Source: Nocardioides sp. zg-DK7169 (lineage in GTDB: Bacteria > Actinomycetota > Actinomycetes > Propionibacteriales > Nocardioidaceae). From it: a stretch of 64,000 nt of DNA. The position numbers were made by a program, and so were the translations under genes. The DNA lies in NCBI RefSeq assembly GCF_013155365.1, contig NZ_JABJRA010000007.1, positions 1-64,000 of the forward strand, written 5' to 3'. The notes under the pieces are model-generated. The model had not been told where the DNA came from. It was given only the letters and a program-made list of their open reading frames with translations, and made no database searches. Below are positions 38,642 through 46,484 of the stretch, piece by piece (the first letter of the stretch is position 1; each line of letters opens with the position of its first letter).

Positions 38642-39589
38642 ATGGTTACACTCCCAGCCGTGCCGGACACCTTCCTCTTCGGGCCCCTGATCTCCACCGA
38701 CGACATCGCCGCCCACCAGCGCGTCTTCGGCGTGGCCTTCGACCTCGTCGAGGCGGGCCGCTCGCAGGTCCCGGGCGCCGACGCGCAGGCCCTCTTCGGC
38801 TCCGGCGTCGACATCGCGAACCTGGTCTCCCTGCAGACCGAGGGCGTGCCGGCCGGCGTGGTCCTCGCCGACTTCGGGCCGCGCTCCGCCGAGACGGTGC
38901 GCGACCCCGACACCTGGATCCACCGCGACGTCCTGCGCGTGGTCGACTTCCACGCCCCGGACTTCCCTGCGGCGGTGGCGCACGCCCGCGCCTCCGGGTG
39001 CGAGGTCGAGGGCTCCGAGGCGGAGTACGAGGGCGAGGACGCGGGGTTCCGCGAGGCCCACCTGCGCCTGCCCGACCACGTCGTCGCGGCGGTGCTGGGC
39101 GCTCCGGCGGACTTCTTCGCCGACTTCGTCCAGGTGTCGGACCGCCGGGTGAGCGAGGTCGTGAGCATCTCGCTGCCGCTCAGCGACGCCACCGAGACCC
39201 TGGACTTCCTCGCCCGGGTGCTCGGCTGGGACGTGGTCTACGAGCTCACCTTCCGCGACGCCTCGTTCAGCGAGCTGCTCGGCACCGACGAGGAGCTCAC
39301 GGTGCGGGCCCGGATGGTCGGCCCGGCGCGCAACCAGCCGTACCTGAACCTCGTCGACTACGGGCTGCCCGCCACTGCTGCGGCCAGCCTGCGCGGGCGT
39401 GCGGTCGCGCCGCGCCGCGGCCTGCTCGGCGCGGTGCTGGGCACCTCCGACCTCGACGCCGTGCGTGCGGCCGCCGGCGCCGCGGCCGGCCCCGTCGTAC
39501 CGCTGGGGCTGGCGCCCTTCGGGGAGACCCGGGCCTGCGTGCTCGACCTGCCCCCGGGCGTCCCGCTCCTGGTCCTCGAGGCCCGCTGA
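38642..39589 (+). CDS. Two-domain VOC-like protein
   Basis: 315 aa. Three stretches look like VOC modules: FLFGPLISTDDIAAHQRVFGVAFDL at the start, VVSISLPLSDATETLDFLARVLGWDVVYE in the middle, and GAVLGTSDLDAVRAAAG near the end. The metal-ligand His/Glu set is not obvious, so it may be a non-metal family member. ATG 38642 was chosen; GTG 38660 is possible. It faces the MDR gene across a shared operator. By content it is one of three VOC proteins in the 38.6-46.4 kb cluster, possibly binding a pathway intermediate. Confidence 0.75.
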   Translation: MVTLPAVPDTFLFGPLISTDDIAAHQRVFGVAFDLVEAGRSQVPGADAQALFGSGVDIANLVSLQTEGVPAGVVLADFGPRSAETVRDPDTWIHRDVLRVVDFHAPDFPAAVAHARASGCEVEGSEAEYEGEDAGFREAHLRLPDHVVAAVLGAPADFFADFVQVSDRRVSEVVSISLPLSDATETLDFLARVLGWDVVYELTFRDASFSELLGTDEELTVRARMVGPARNQPYLNLVDYGLPATAAASLRGRAVAPRRGLLGAVLGTSDLDAVRAAAGAAAGPVVPLGLAPFGETRACVLDLPPGVPLLVLEAR

Positions 39590-39756
39590 CGGCACCTGCG
39601 AGCTTCGCAGGACGGGCGAGGCGCGTGGCGCCCGGCAATGTGCGCGTAACCATGGCAACGTCCGTGTAACACCGTTCCGCCACAGTGGGCGTGAGGGCGG
39701 CCGGCGGTTCCCGCCGTGCCCGCGGAGCTCAGGGGGACGTCCCGGTGGTCGGCCCC

Positions 39757-39828
39757 TTGACCATGTGGTCCACACCACCTACCTTTGCCTCATTCCGCAC
39801 AAAGAAAAGTCGTTTCGACTAGCGGAAC
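39757..39828 (+). promoter_or_regulatory. Promoter with two operator copies upstream of the solute-binding protein gene
   Basis: The 301-base gap 39590-39890 holds a promoter candidate, -35 TTGACC (39757-39762) and -10 TACCTT (39780-39785), 17 bases apart. The palindrome TGTGGTCCACA (39764-39774) lies in the spacer. Just downstream are GTTTCGACTAGCGGAAC (39812-39828) and, in reverse orientation, ATTCCGCACAAAGAAAA (39792-39808). These are copies of the operator also seen at 38591, 43064 and 50059. Confidence 0.6.
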
Positions 39829-39890
39829 GCATGGGACGTCATCGGGGACGGGCCGGTGCCTTCAGGCTTGAGAAGCAGAATGGAGCCCAC

Positions 39891-41486
39891 ATGAAGTTCA
39901 ATCGGCGCAGCCCGCAGGCCGCAGGCCGCCAGGTCGGCCGTCTCCGGCTCGGCACCGCCGCCGTCGCCGCTCTCGGCCTCGGTGTGCTCACCGCCTGCGG
40001 TGGCGGCTCGGGCACCTCCGACAGCGCTCCGGAGAGCACGACCATCAAGGACCTGGTCGTCGACGTCCTGTCCGAGCCCGACTCGCTGGACCCCTTCTAC
40101 CGCAACACCGCCGAGACCCAGCGCTACTACCGCCTGGTCTACAGCAGCCTGCTGCAGTGGAACGAGGACGGCACCCTGGAGCCCGACCTCGCCGCCGAGA
40201 TGCCCGAGGTCAGCAAGGACGGGCTCACCTGGACCGTCACCCTGCGCGAGGGCGTCACCTTCCACGACGGCTCCCCCCTGACCGCCTCGGACGTGGTCCA
40301 CACGATCGAGGAGGCCCAGGACCCGCAGAACGGCGCGGTCTGGCTGGCCGGCATGAGCTACGTGAAGTCGGCCGCCGCGCAGGGCGACGACACGGTGGTG
40401 CTCACGCTCAGCCAGCCGTACGCCTACCTGGACGGCAAGCTGGCGATGCTGCCGATCATCTCCGACGAGGACGACTACAAGCCCAACGCGACGTACGCCA
40501 CCACCGGCAACGGCAGCGGTCCGTACGCCCTGTCCTCGCTCAAGCGCGGCGACTCGCTGGTCCTCGAGCGCAACGAGGACTACTACGGCGAGCCGATGAA
40601 GTTCGAGACCATCACCTTCAAGGTGGTCCCCGAGGACGCCTCGCGCATCGCGCGGCTCACCAACGGCGACTCCCACATCGTGCCCGACCTCCCGACCGAG
40701 CAGGTCGACCTGGTCACCGAGCGCGGCGCCAACGCGGTCACCGTCGAGTCCAACGTCTCGCGGCTCTTCGCCTACCCCTCGATGAAGGCCGACCGGCCGA
40801 CGTCCAACGCCGACTTCCGCCTCGCGATCGCCTATGCGGCGGACCGTCAGCGCATCGTCGACCAGGTCTACGGCGGCGCCGGTCGCCCGAACAGCACCTA
40901 CCTGACCTACGGCACCCTCCACCACGACGAGGACCTCGGTCTCGCCTTCGGCGCGGAGCCGGACCTGGACAAGGCCAAGGAGCACCTGGCCGCCTCGGGG
41001 GTCAAGCTGGACCGCAAGCTCAGCATCATCGCCGTCAACGACCCGCAGGTGACCAGCGCCGCCACGATCCTGCAGTCCAACCTCAAGGACCTCGGGATCG
41101 AGTCCAGCGTCGAGTCCCAGGACGTCGCGGGCTTCTACGCCAACCTGGTCTCGGGCGAGTACGACCTGATCCTGTTCGACGCCCCGGCGTCGACCTCGAC
41201 CGGTTTCTCGCCCGACTACGTCAACGGCGGGCTGAACTCCCAGGCGGCGAACAACTTCGCGAAGTTCGCGGACGACGAGATGGACGAGCTCCTCGAGGTC
41301 GCGCTGACGGCGCAGACCAAGGAGGAGCAGGCCGAGGCGTGGCGCGCGGTGCAGCAGCGCGACATCGAGACCCAGGGCAACATCCAGCTCGTGGTCTCGC
41401 AGATCAGCCAGGCGTGGTCCAAGCAGCTGGTCGGCTACGAGCCGTCCGCGCTGCTCTGGCTCAACACCCTGCGCAACGTGAAGTAG
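39891..41486 (+). CDS. Family 5 (DppA/OppA-type) ABC solute-binding lipoprotein
   Basis: 531 aa. A lipoprotein signal with lipobox LTAC at residues ~30-37 precedes the SBP_bac_5 fold: LVVDVLSEPDSLDPFYRNTAETQRYYRLVYSSLLQWNEDGTLEPDLAAEMPEVS and LREGVTFHDGSPLTASDVVHTIE are signatures. It binds peptides, opines, nickel complexes or other small ligands outside the cell. No permease or ATPase genes of the Dpp type are adjacent, so it must use a transporter encoded elsewhere or be a sensor. Its promoter has two copies of the shared operator, and a strong terminator follows. Confidence 0.92.
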   Translation: MKFNRRSPQAAGRQVGRLRLGTAAVAALGLGVLTACGGGSGTSDSAPESTTIKDLVVDVLSEPDSLDPFYRNTAETQRYYRLVYSSLLQWNEDGTLEPDLAAEMPEVSKDGLTWTVTLREGVTFHDGSPLTASDVVHTIEEAQDPQNGAVWLAGMSYVKSAAAQGDDTVVLTLSQPYAYLDGKLAMLPIISDEDDYKPNATYATTGNGSGPYALSSLKRGDSLVLERNEDYYGEPMKFETITFKVVPEDASRIARLTNGDSHIVPDLPTEQVDLVTERGANAVTVESNVSRLFAYPSMKADRPTSNADFRLAIAYAADRQRIVDQVYGGAGRPNSTYLTYGTLHHDEDLGLAFGAEPDLDKAKEHLAASGVKLDRKLSIIAVNDPQVTSAATILQSNLKDLGIESSVESQDVAGFYANLVSGEYDLILFDAPASTSTGFSPDYVNGGLNSQAANNFAKFADDEMDELLEVALTAQTKEEQAEAWRAVQQRDIETQGNIQLVVSQISQAWSKQLVGYEPSALLWLNTLRNVK

Positions 41487-41508
41487 TCCCGCGAAGACAC
41501 GGGGAAAC

Positions 41509-41544
41509 GGCGCCGGTCCGGGTGGCAGCACCCGGGCCGGCGCC
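41509..41544. terminator. Strong bidirectional terminator hairpin
   Basis: GGCGCCGGTCCGGGTG and CACCCGGGCCGGCGCC form a 16-bp stem with one G-T pair and a 4-base loop (GCAG). It lies between the convergent solute-binding protein and MFS genes. Confidence 0.8.
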
Positions 41545-41571
41545 GCCGTGCGTCCCCGCCTCGGGGCCCGC

Positions 41572-42960
41572 TCAGGCGGCGAGCAGCCGGCGGCGCAACC
41601 AGACGCCGAGGACCACCAGCACCAGGGCCGAGAGCAGGAATGCGACCAGCTCGCCGTTCTCGGTGACGCCGGCCGAGACGGCGACCTGCCCGGCGGAGGC
41701 GAGGGTGGCGATGCCCAGCACCGTGCCGATCTGGCGCATCAGCGCGACCGAGGCCATCGCGGGGGCGCTCTGATGGCCCTGTGCTGCGTCCAGCAGTGCA
41801 CTGGTGTCGAGGGAGTACAGGACGCCGCACCCGACGCCGATGAGCACCAGCGGCACGACCAGTGCGCCGACCGGCAGGTCGCCCCCGAGCGCCAGTGCCA
41901 GGTACGCCGCGGCCAGGACCAGCAGGCTCCCGCCCATCAGCGTGGGGGAGGAGAGGAACGGGCGCAGCACGTTGACCAGCACGCCGGCGATCGGCATGCC
42001 TGCGTTCGCGACCAGCAGCAGCAGGCCCGCGGTGGTGACGCTGAGCCCGCGGGTGTCCTGCAGGTGCATCGACAACAAGAACGCCGCCCCGTTGATGACG
42101 GCGTTGTAGCCCAGGCAGGCGATCAGGACCGCGCGGATGCGCGGGGAGGCGAAGAGCTCGAGGTCGAGCACCGGCCGCTCCGCGCGGCGCTCCACCCGCA
42201 CGAAGACCCCGACCAGCACCGCGGTGCCGGCGTACGCCGCGAGCAGCGGGACGGCGCCGGCGGTCCCACGGCCGGTCGCGATCAGCGCCCAGGACAGCAG
42301 CGCGAGCGTCGCGCACGCCGTCGCCAGCCCGGCCAGGTCGAGGCGCCCCGCCTCGCGCCGCGCGGTGTTGTCCAGGCGCCCGGTCACCAGGACGGCGAGC
42401 AACGCGACCGGGACGACCGCGGCGAACGTCGCGCGCCATCCGTAGGCCTCGGCCAGGGTGCCGCCGAGGAGCGGGCCGAGGAGCAGTCCGGTGGAGCTGG
42501 CCATCATCCAGTGGCTGACGCTGCGCGCCCGGTGGGCCAGGTCGACGTTGCCGCCGAGCAGGGTGGGGCCGTTGGGCAGCACCAGCGCCGCGCCCACGCC
42601 CTGGACGACGCGCGCCGCGAGCAGCACCGCGAGGTTCGGGGCGAGCGCGGCGGTCGCGGCGCCGGCGGCGAACACCAGCAGTCCGGCCCGCAGCGTGCTC
42701 CGGGCGCCGAAGCGCTCGCCGAGCAGCCCGCTGACCGGCATCGTGCTCGCGGCGACCAGCGGGAAGATCGCGGTCAGCCACTGCAGGCCGCTGATCCCGG
42801 AGCCGAGGTCGGCGCCGATGGTCGGCGCGGCGACCACCAGCGAGGTCTGGTCGAACATCACGCAGCCCATGCCGATCGCGCACATCAGCGCCACCAGGAG
42901 CGGCGGGCGCTGCCGGCTCGTCGCCGGGATGCCGGTCGGGCGGGGGACGGCAGTGCTCAC
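41572..42960 (-). CDS. MFS transporter (DHA2/EmrB-like)
   Basis: 462 aa with about 14 hydrophobic segments. DQTSLVVAAPTIGADLGSGISGLQWLTAIFPLVAAS is the TM1-TM2 pattern of the DHA2 family, and GLLGERFGARSTLRAGLLVF is the MFS loop. RVVQGVGAALVLPNGPTLL matches motif C-like elements. It could export a toxic substrate or intermediate of the pathway. The GTG start at 42960 faces the VOC gene at 43133 across an operator copy, so both are probably co-regulated. Confidence 0.9.
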   Translation of the reverse strand: MSTAVPRPTGIPATSRQRPPLLVALMCAIGMGCVMFDQTSLVVAAPTIGADLGSGISGLQWLTAIFPLVAASTMPVSGLLGERFGARSTLRAGLLVFAAGAATAALAPNLAVLLAARVVQGVGAALVLPNGPTLLGGNVDLAHRARSVSHWMMASSTGLLLGPLLGGTLAEAYGWRATFAAVVPVALLAVLVTGRLDNTARREAGRLDLAGLATACATLALLSWALIATGRGTAGAVPLLAAYAGTAVLVGVFVRVERRAERPVLDLELFASPRIRAVLIACLGYNAVINGAAFLLSMHLQDTRGLSVTTAGLLLLVANAGMPIAGVLVNVLRPFLSSPTLMGGSLLVLAAAYLALALGGDLPVGALVVPLVLIGVGCGVLYSLDTSALLDAAQGHQSAPAMASVALMRQIGTVLGIATLASAGQVAVSAGVTENGELVAFLLSALVLVVLGVWLRRRLLAA

Positions 42961-43063
42961 GAGATCTCCGGTTCCTCGAGCGACGGGCGGCCTGGATCCG
43001 AGCGTCGAGGGGTGGGCAGCCGTTGACGGCGCCGGCCTCTCTGATTACGCTCAGTGAAACGAT

Positions 43064-43080
43064 GTTTCCGTTAGTGGAAC
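43064..43080. promoter_or_regulatory. Shared 17-bp operator, copy c
   Basis: GTTTCCGTTAGTGGAAC shares 13 of 17 bases with the copy at 39812, including both half-sites. Another GAAAC (43056-43060) forms a perfect inverted repeat with its GTTTC across GAT. It lies between the divergent MFS and VOC genes. Confidence 0.6.
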
Positions 43081-43132
43081 ATAGAAACGGTCTGATCCGC
43101 TACGGACGATCGGCCGTCGAGAGAGGAAGACG

Positions 43133-43966
43133 ATGAGCCTTCAGTTCCTGCAGGAGGTCGTGGTCGCGAGCGCCGACGTGCCGGCCGCGACCCGCTTCCA
43201 CCGCGAGGCCTTCGACCTCGAGGTGCTCGAGGAGGCCGACGGCTCGGTCCTGCTCGGGGTCCCGGGTGCCCCCGCGGGGCGGCTGCGCCTGGTCCCGGCG
43301 AGCTCCGCACCGAGCGAGGACGCCCCCGAGGTGTGGGACCTCGGCGCCCGGCTGCTCGGCATCTACTCCCGCGACCTCGACGCCACGGCGGCGGCGATGG
43401 CCCGCGCCGGGGGAGCGCCGCGTCGTCCGGTGACCTACCCCTACGGCGAGGCCAGCCTGTCCGAGCTGGTCGGCCGCGGCCCCGACGGGGTCTGGTGGAC
43501 CATCCCGCTGGCCGTCACTGGCGCGCACCGCCCCAGCGCGGCGTACGACGCGGACGCCGTGCGACGCCACTCCGAGCTGCACACGGCCGTGCTCGTGGTC
43601 GCCGACCACGAGGCGGCCGTCGCCTTCTTCGAGGCGGCCGGGTTCAGCACCCTGTTCGACGGCGCGATGACCGGCGCCCCGTTCGACGACCTCGTCGGCA
43701 TGCCGGCCGACGCCGCCCTCCGCCTCGCCTTCATGGTCGGCCCCGAGCACCAGCCGGCCCGCCTGGAGATCATGTCCTTCACCGGCGTCCCCACCCGCGA
43801 CCGCAGCGCCGACCCGGTCGGGATCCGGCGCCTGGTCCTGGTCTCCGACGACCCCGAGGCGACCCGCGCGGCCATGGTCGGTGCCGGCGCCGAGGTCCTC
43901 GAGGGTGGCATCCTGCGCGGCCCGGTCGGCGTCGAGATCGAGGTCGTCGCCGAGGGCGCGCGATGA
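43133..43966 (+). CDS. VOC-superfamily protein (two modules)
   Basis: 277 aa. FLQEVVVASADVPAATRFHREAFDLEVLE and SELHTAVLVVADHEAAVAFFEAAGFSTLFD open the two VOC modules. LRLAFMVGPEHQPARLEIMSF supplies the E-containing strand. Residues usable as metal ligands (H in ELHTAV, E in LEIM) are present, but the assignment is not certain. GAGAGGAAGA is a good RBS. It begins a run of tightly packed genes (VOC, flavoprotein, VOC), with its stop overlapping the flavoprotein start. It is downstream of the operator at 43064. Confidence 0.8.
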   Translation: MSLQFLQEVVVASADVPAATRFHREAFDLEVLEEADGSVLLGVPGAPAGRLRLVPASSAPSEDAPEVWDLGARLLGIYSRDLDATAAAMARAGGAPRRPVTYPYGEASLSELVGRGPDGVWWTIPLAVTGAHRPSAAYDADAVRRHSELHTAVLVVADHEAAVAFFEAAGFSTLFDGAMTGAPFDDLVGMPADAALRLAFMVGPEHQPARLEIMSFTGVPTRDRSADPVGIRRLVLVSDDPEATRAAMVGAGAEVLEGGILRGPVGVEIEVVAEGAR

Positions 43967-45432
43967 GCACCGTCCCGGTCGTGGTCGTCGTGGGGACCGG
44001 CGGCGCCGGCCTCACGACCGCGATCGCCGCGGCCGAGCACGGCGCCCGGGTGCACCTGGTCGAGAAGCAGCCCGGCATCGGCGGGATGCTGCACATCGCG
44101 AACGGCGAGTTCTCCGGCGCCGGCAGCCGCCGCCAGCGGGAGCGCGGCATCGACGACAGCCCGCAGCGCCACCTCGAGGAGGTCGAGCGGATCTCCCACG
44201 GCCGCATCGACCGCGACCTCGCCGCCCTGTCGGTGCGCCACCAGGGCGAGACCGTCGACTGGCTCGACGACCTCGGCTTCGAGTTCCACCCCGACTGCCC
44301 CGGGCTGATCCACGGCCACGAGGTGTACGACGTCCCGCGCACCTACTGGGGCGTCGAGCACGGACGCTCGGTGATCACCGTGCTCGAGCGGCTGCTCGCG
44401 GAGCAGGTCGCCGCCGGCCGGGTGCTGCTGCACCTGTCCACCACGATGACCGGCCTGCTGCGCGAGGGCGACCGGGTCGTCGGGGTCGAGGTCGAGCACG
44501 AGGGCGCCACGCGCCCGCTGACCGGGGACGCGGTCGTGCTCGCCACCGGCGGCTACGACGCCAACCTCGAGCTGCGCAACCGGTTCCTGCCCGAGGGCTG
44601 CCACGACGTGCTCGTCGGCTGCCTCGACCACGCCACCGGCGACGGCCTGCTCGCCGCCGAGGCGCTGGGCGCCGCGGTCTCCTCCGACGGCATCTTCCTG
44701 CCGGTGATGGGGCTGATCCCGGACCCGGCCCGGCCCCAGCACGCCGTCGACTACCGCGAGGCGTTCGTCGAGATGGCGCCGGCCTACCGCGCCCCGCACG
44801 AGATCTGGGTCAACCGCGACGGGCACCGCTTCGTCGCCGAGGACACCACCAGCCCCGAGCACCGGGAGCGGGCCCTCATCCGCCAGCCTGGCAACACCAT
44901 GCACGTGGTCTTCGACGCCGGTGTCGTCGAGAACGCGCCGGTCAGCCTGATCCGCAACCCCGCCGACGAGTGGACGCCCGCCCGCTTCGCCGAGGCCTGC
45001 CGCACCAGCCCGTGGGTGACCCGCGCGGACTCCCTCGCCGAGCTGGCCGCCCTGCTCGACGTCGACGCGGACGCGCTGGCCGCGAGCGTCGCGTCGTACA
45101 ACGAGGCGGTGACCAGCGGCTCGGACCCGCTCGGCCGGACCACCCTGCCGCAGCGCCTGGACCGGGCGCCGTACTACGCCATCACGACCGTGGCCTCCTC
45201 GATCCTGTCGCGCGACGGGCTGTCGGTCGACACCTCGATGCGGGTCCTCGACACCTCTGGCGAGGTCATCGAGGGGCTGCACGCGGTCGGCGAGCTGCTC
45301 GGCAACAACAAGTTCGCCGGCGACAACTACGTCGGTGGCATGAGCATCACCCCCGCGATGACGCTGGGTCGTCTGCTGGGCCGTCAGCTGGCCAGCCGGC
45401 TGGCCGGCGCCGGCACCAAGGAGAAGAGCTGA
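43963..45432 (+). CDS. FAD-dependent oxidoreductase, fumarate reductase/ketosteroid dehydrogenase type
   Basis: 489 aa. An N-terminal Rossmann motif (GTGGAG, residues 11-16, with VEKQPGIGGML) and the C-terminal HAVGELLGNNKFAGDNYVGGMSITPAMTLGRLLG identify the FAD_binding_2 family. The family includes fumarate and urocanate reductases and 3-ketosteroid dehydrogenases, which add or remove H2 at C-C bonds next to carbonyls. The substrate is unknown. It is paralogous in layout to the flavoprotein at 47915. It overlaps the upstream VOC gene by 4 bases and is followed by another VOC gene after one base. Confidence 0.92.
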   Translation: MSTVPVVVVVGTGGAGLTTAIAAAEHGARVHLVEKQPGIGGMLHIANGEFSGAGSRRQRERGIDDSPQRHLEEVERISHGRIDRDLAALSVRHQGETVDWLDDLGFEFHPDCPGLIHGHEVYDVPRTYWGVEHGRSVITVLERLLAEQVAAGRVLLHLSTTMTGLLREGDRVVGVEVEHEGATRPLTGDAVVLATGGYDANLELRNRFLPEGCHDVLVGCLDHATGDGLLAAEALGAAVSSDGIFLPVMGLIPDPARPQHAVDYREAFVEMAPAYRAPHEIWVNRDGHRFVAEDTTSPEHRERALIRQPGNTMHVVFDAGVVENAPVSLIRNPADEWTPARFAEACRTSPWVTRADSLAELAALLDVDADALAASVASYNEAVTSGSDPLGRTTLPQRLDRAPYYAITTVASSILSRDGLSVDTSMRVLDTSGEVIEGLHAVGELLGNNKFAGDNYVGGMSITPAMTLGRLLGRQLASRLAGAGTKEKS

Positions 45433-45433
45433 C

Positions 45434-46396
45434 ATGGCCGAGCCCCTCATCATCGGCGGCGTCGACGCCGCCTTCATCGGGGTCAACGACCTCGCCGCCC
45501 AGCTCGACCTCTACGTCGGGCAGCTCGGCTGGGAGGTCGCCGAGGAGGGCGTGATCCCCGCCGCCGAGGCCGCCGCCCTGTGGGGCGAGGGGGTCGGCGA
45601 CCTGCCGGTCACGGTGCTGAACGCCGCCGGCGCCCAGCACGGGCGGCTGATCCTGCTGCAGGTCCCGCAGCAGGAGGTCCCCGAGCACCCGCTCCAGGCC
45701 GACACCGGCCTGGTCGCGATCAACATGTACACCCGCGACATCGAGGTCAGCCACACCACGCTGGCCGAGGCCGGCCAGCAGTGGCGCACCCCGCCGGCGA
45801 CCTGGGCGGTGCCGCTGGGGGACAAGCTGGTCTCGGTCACGCAGGGCTTCCTGCTCGCGCCCGAGGGCACCGACATCGTCTTCGTGGAGCCCGCCGAGGC
45901 CCGCGGCACGGCCGCCTGGGACGCCGACCCCGACCGGCACTACACCGAGCTCACCTCGGTGGTGTGCCACGTGCCCGACTTCGAGGCGGAGGCCGCCTTC
46001 TGGGGGCCCGAGGGCCTCGGCCTGCAGAGCTGGTACGACGTGTCCTTCACCCACCCCGGCCTCGACGAGATGGCCCTGCTCCCGGCGGGCTCGGTCATGC
46101 GCCTGAGCTTCCTCGCCGGGCCGGCGACCGCCCGCCTGGAGGTCACCCGCCTCGAGAACCGGACCCTCGGCACCGACCGCCGCGCCCACCAGCGGACCGG
46201 TCGGCACCTCGGCCACACCGGATGGCTGTTCAAGGTGCGGAACCTTGAAGAAACACTGTTCCGCGCAGAGCAGTTAGGCGGTACACTCTGTACTAGAAAC
46301 CAGGCGGGACCGTCGGTCCTCTTCGGCGAGAAGTCGGTGGCGTTCGTGGACACCCCCAACGGACTCCCCGTGACCTTCGTCGAGATCTCCGGCTGA
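45434..46396 (+). CDS. VOC-superfamily protein with a rare-codon patch near its 3' end
   Basis: 320 aa. VDAAFIGVNDLAAQLDLYVGQLGWEVAEEG opens module one, YTELTSVVCHVPDFEAEAAFWGPEGLG opens module two, and HTGWLFKVRNLEETLFRAEQLGG a further half-module. The function is probably binding or isomerising a pathway intermediate. It is translationally linked to the flavoprotein (1-base gap). Codons 270-290 switch abruptly to A/T-rich usage, including TTA (Leu281) and AGA, unlike the rest of the gene. That stretch may hide a promoter for the bicupin gene. Confidence 0.8.
   Translation: MAEPLIIGGVDAAFIGVNDLAAQLDLYVGQLGWEVAEEGVIPAAEAAALWGEGVGDLPVTVLNAAGAQHGRLILLQVPQQEVPEHPLQADTGLVAINMYTRDIEVSHTTLAEAGQQWRTPPATWAVPLGDKLVSVTQGFLLAPEGTDIVFVEPAEARGTAAWDADPDRHYTELTSVVCHVPDFEAEAAFWGPEGLGLQSWYDVSFTHPGLDEMALLPAGSVMRLSFLAGPATARLEVTRLENRTLGTDRRAHQRTGRHLGHTGWLFKVRNLEETLFRAEQLGGTLCTRNQAGPSVLFGEKSVAFVDTPNGLPVTFVEISG
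46238..46300 (+). promoter_or_regulatory. A/T-rich patch inside the VOC gene, possible internal promoter
   Basis: About 60 bases of low-GC sequence lie within the coding region. TACACT (46282-46287) is a possible -10, with TTCCGC (46259-46264) 17 bases upstream. GAAAC and GTTCCGC half-sites like those of the shared operator are present but in the wrong order. A transcript from here would have a ~190-base leader to the bicupin ATG. The 88 bases 46397-46484 show only the RBS. Confidence 0.35.
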
Positions 46397-46484
46397 CGCG
46401 CGTGCCTGGGGCGCGTGCTCGGCAGTCGTCGAGCAGTGCGGCACCACGCACCACCACCACCCATCGAGAGAGAAGAGGCGCGTC

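Noticed and set aside
46241..46277. A fifth copy of the 17-bp operator inside the VOC gene
   Set aside because: GAAAC and GTTCCGC occur, but in reversed order and with wrong spacing, so it does not fit the consensus.
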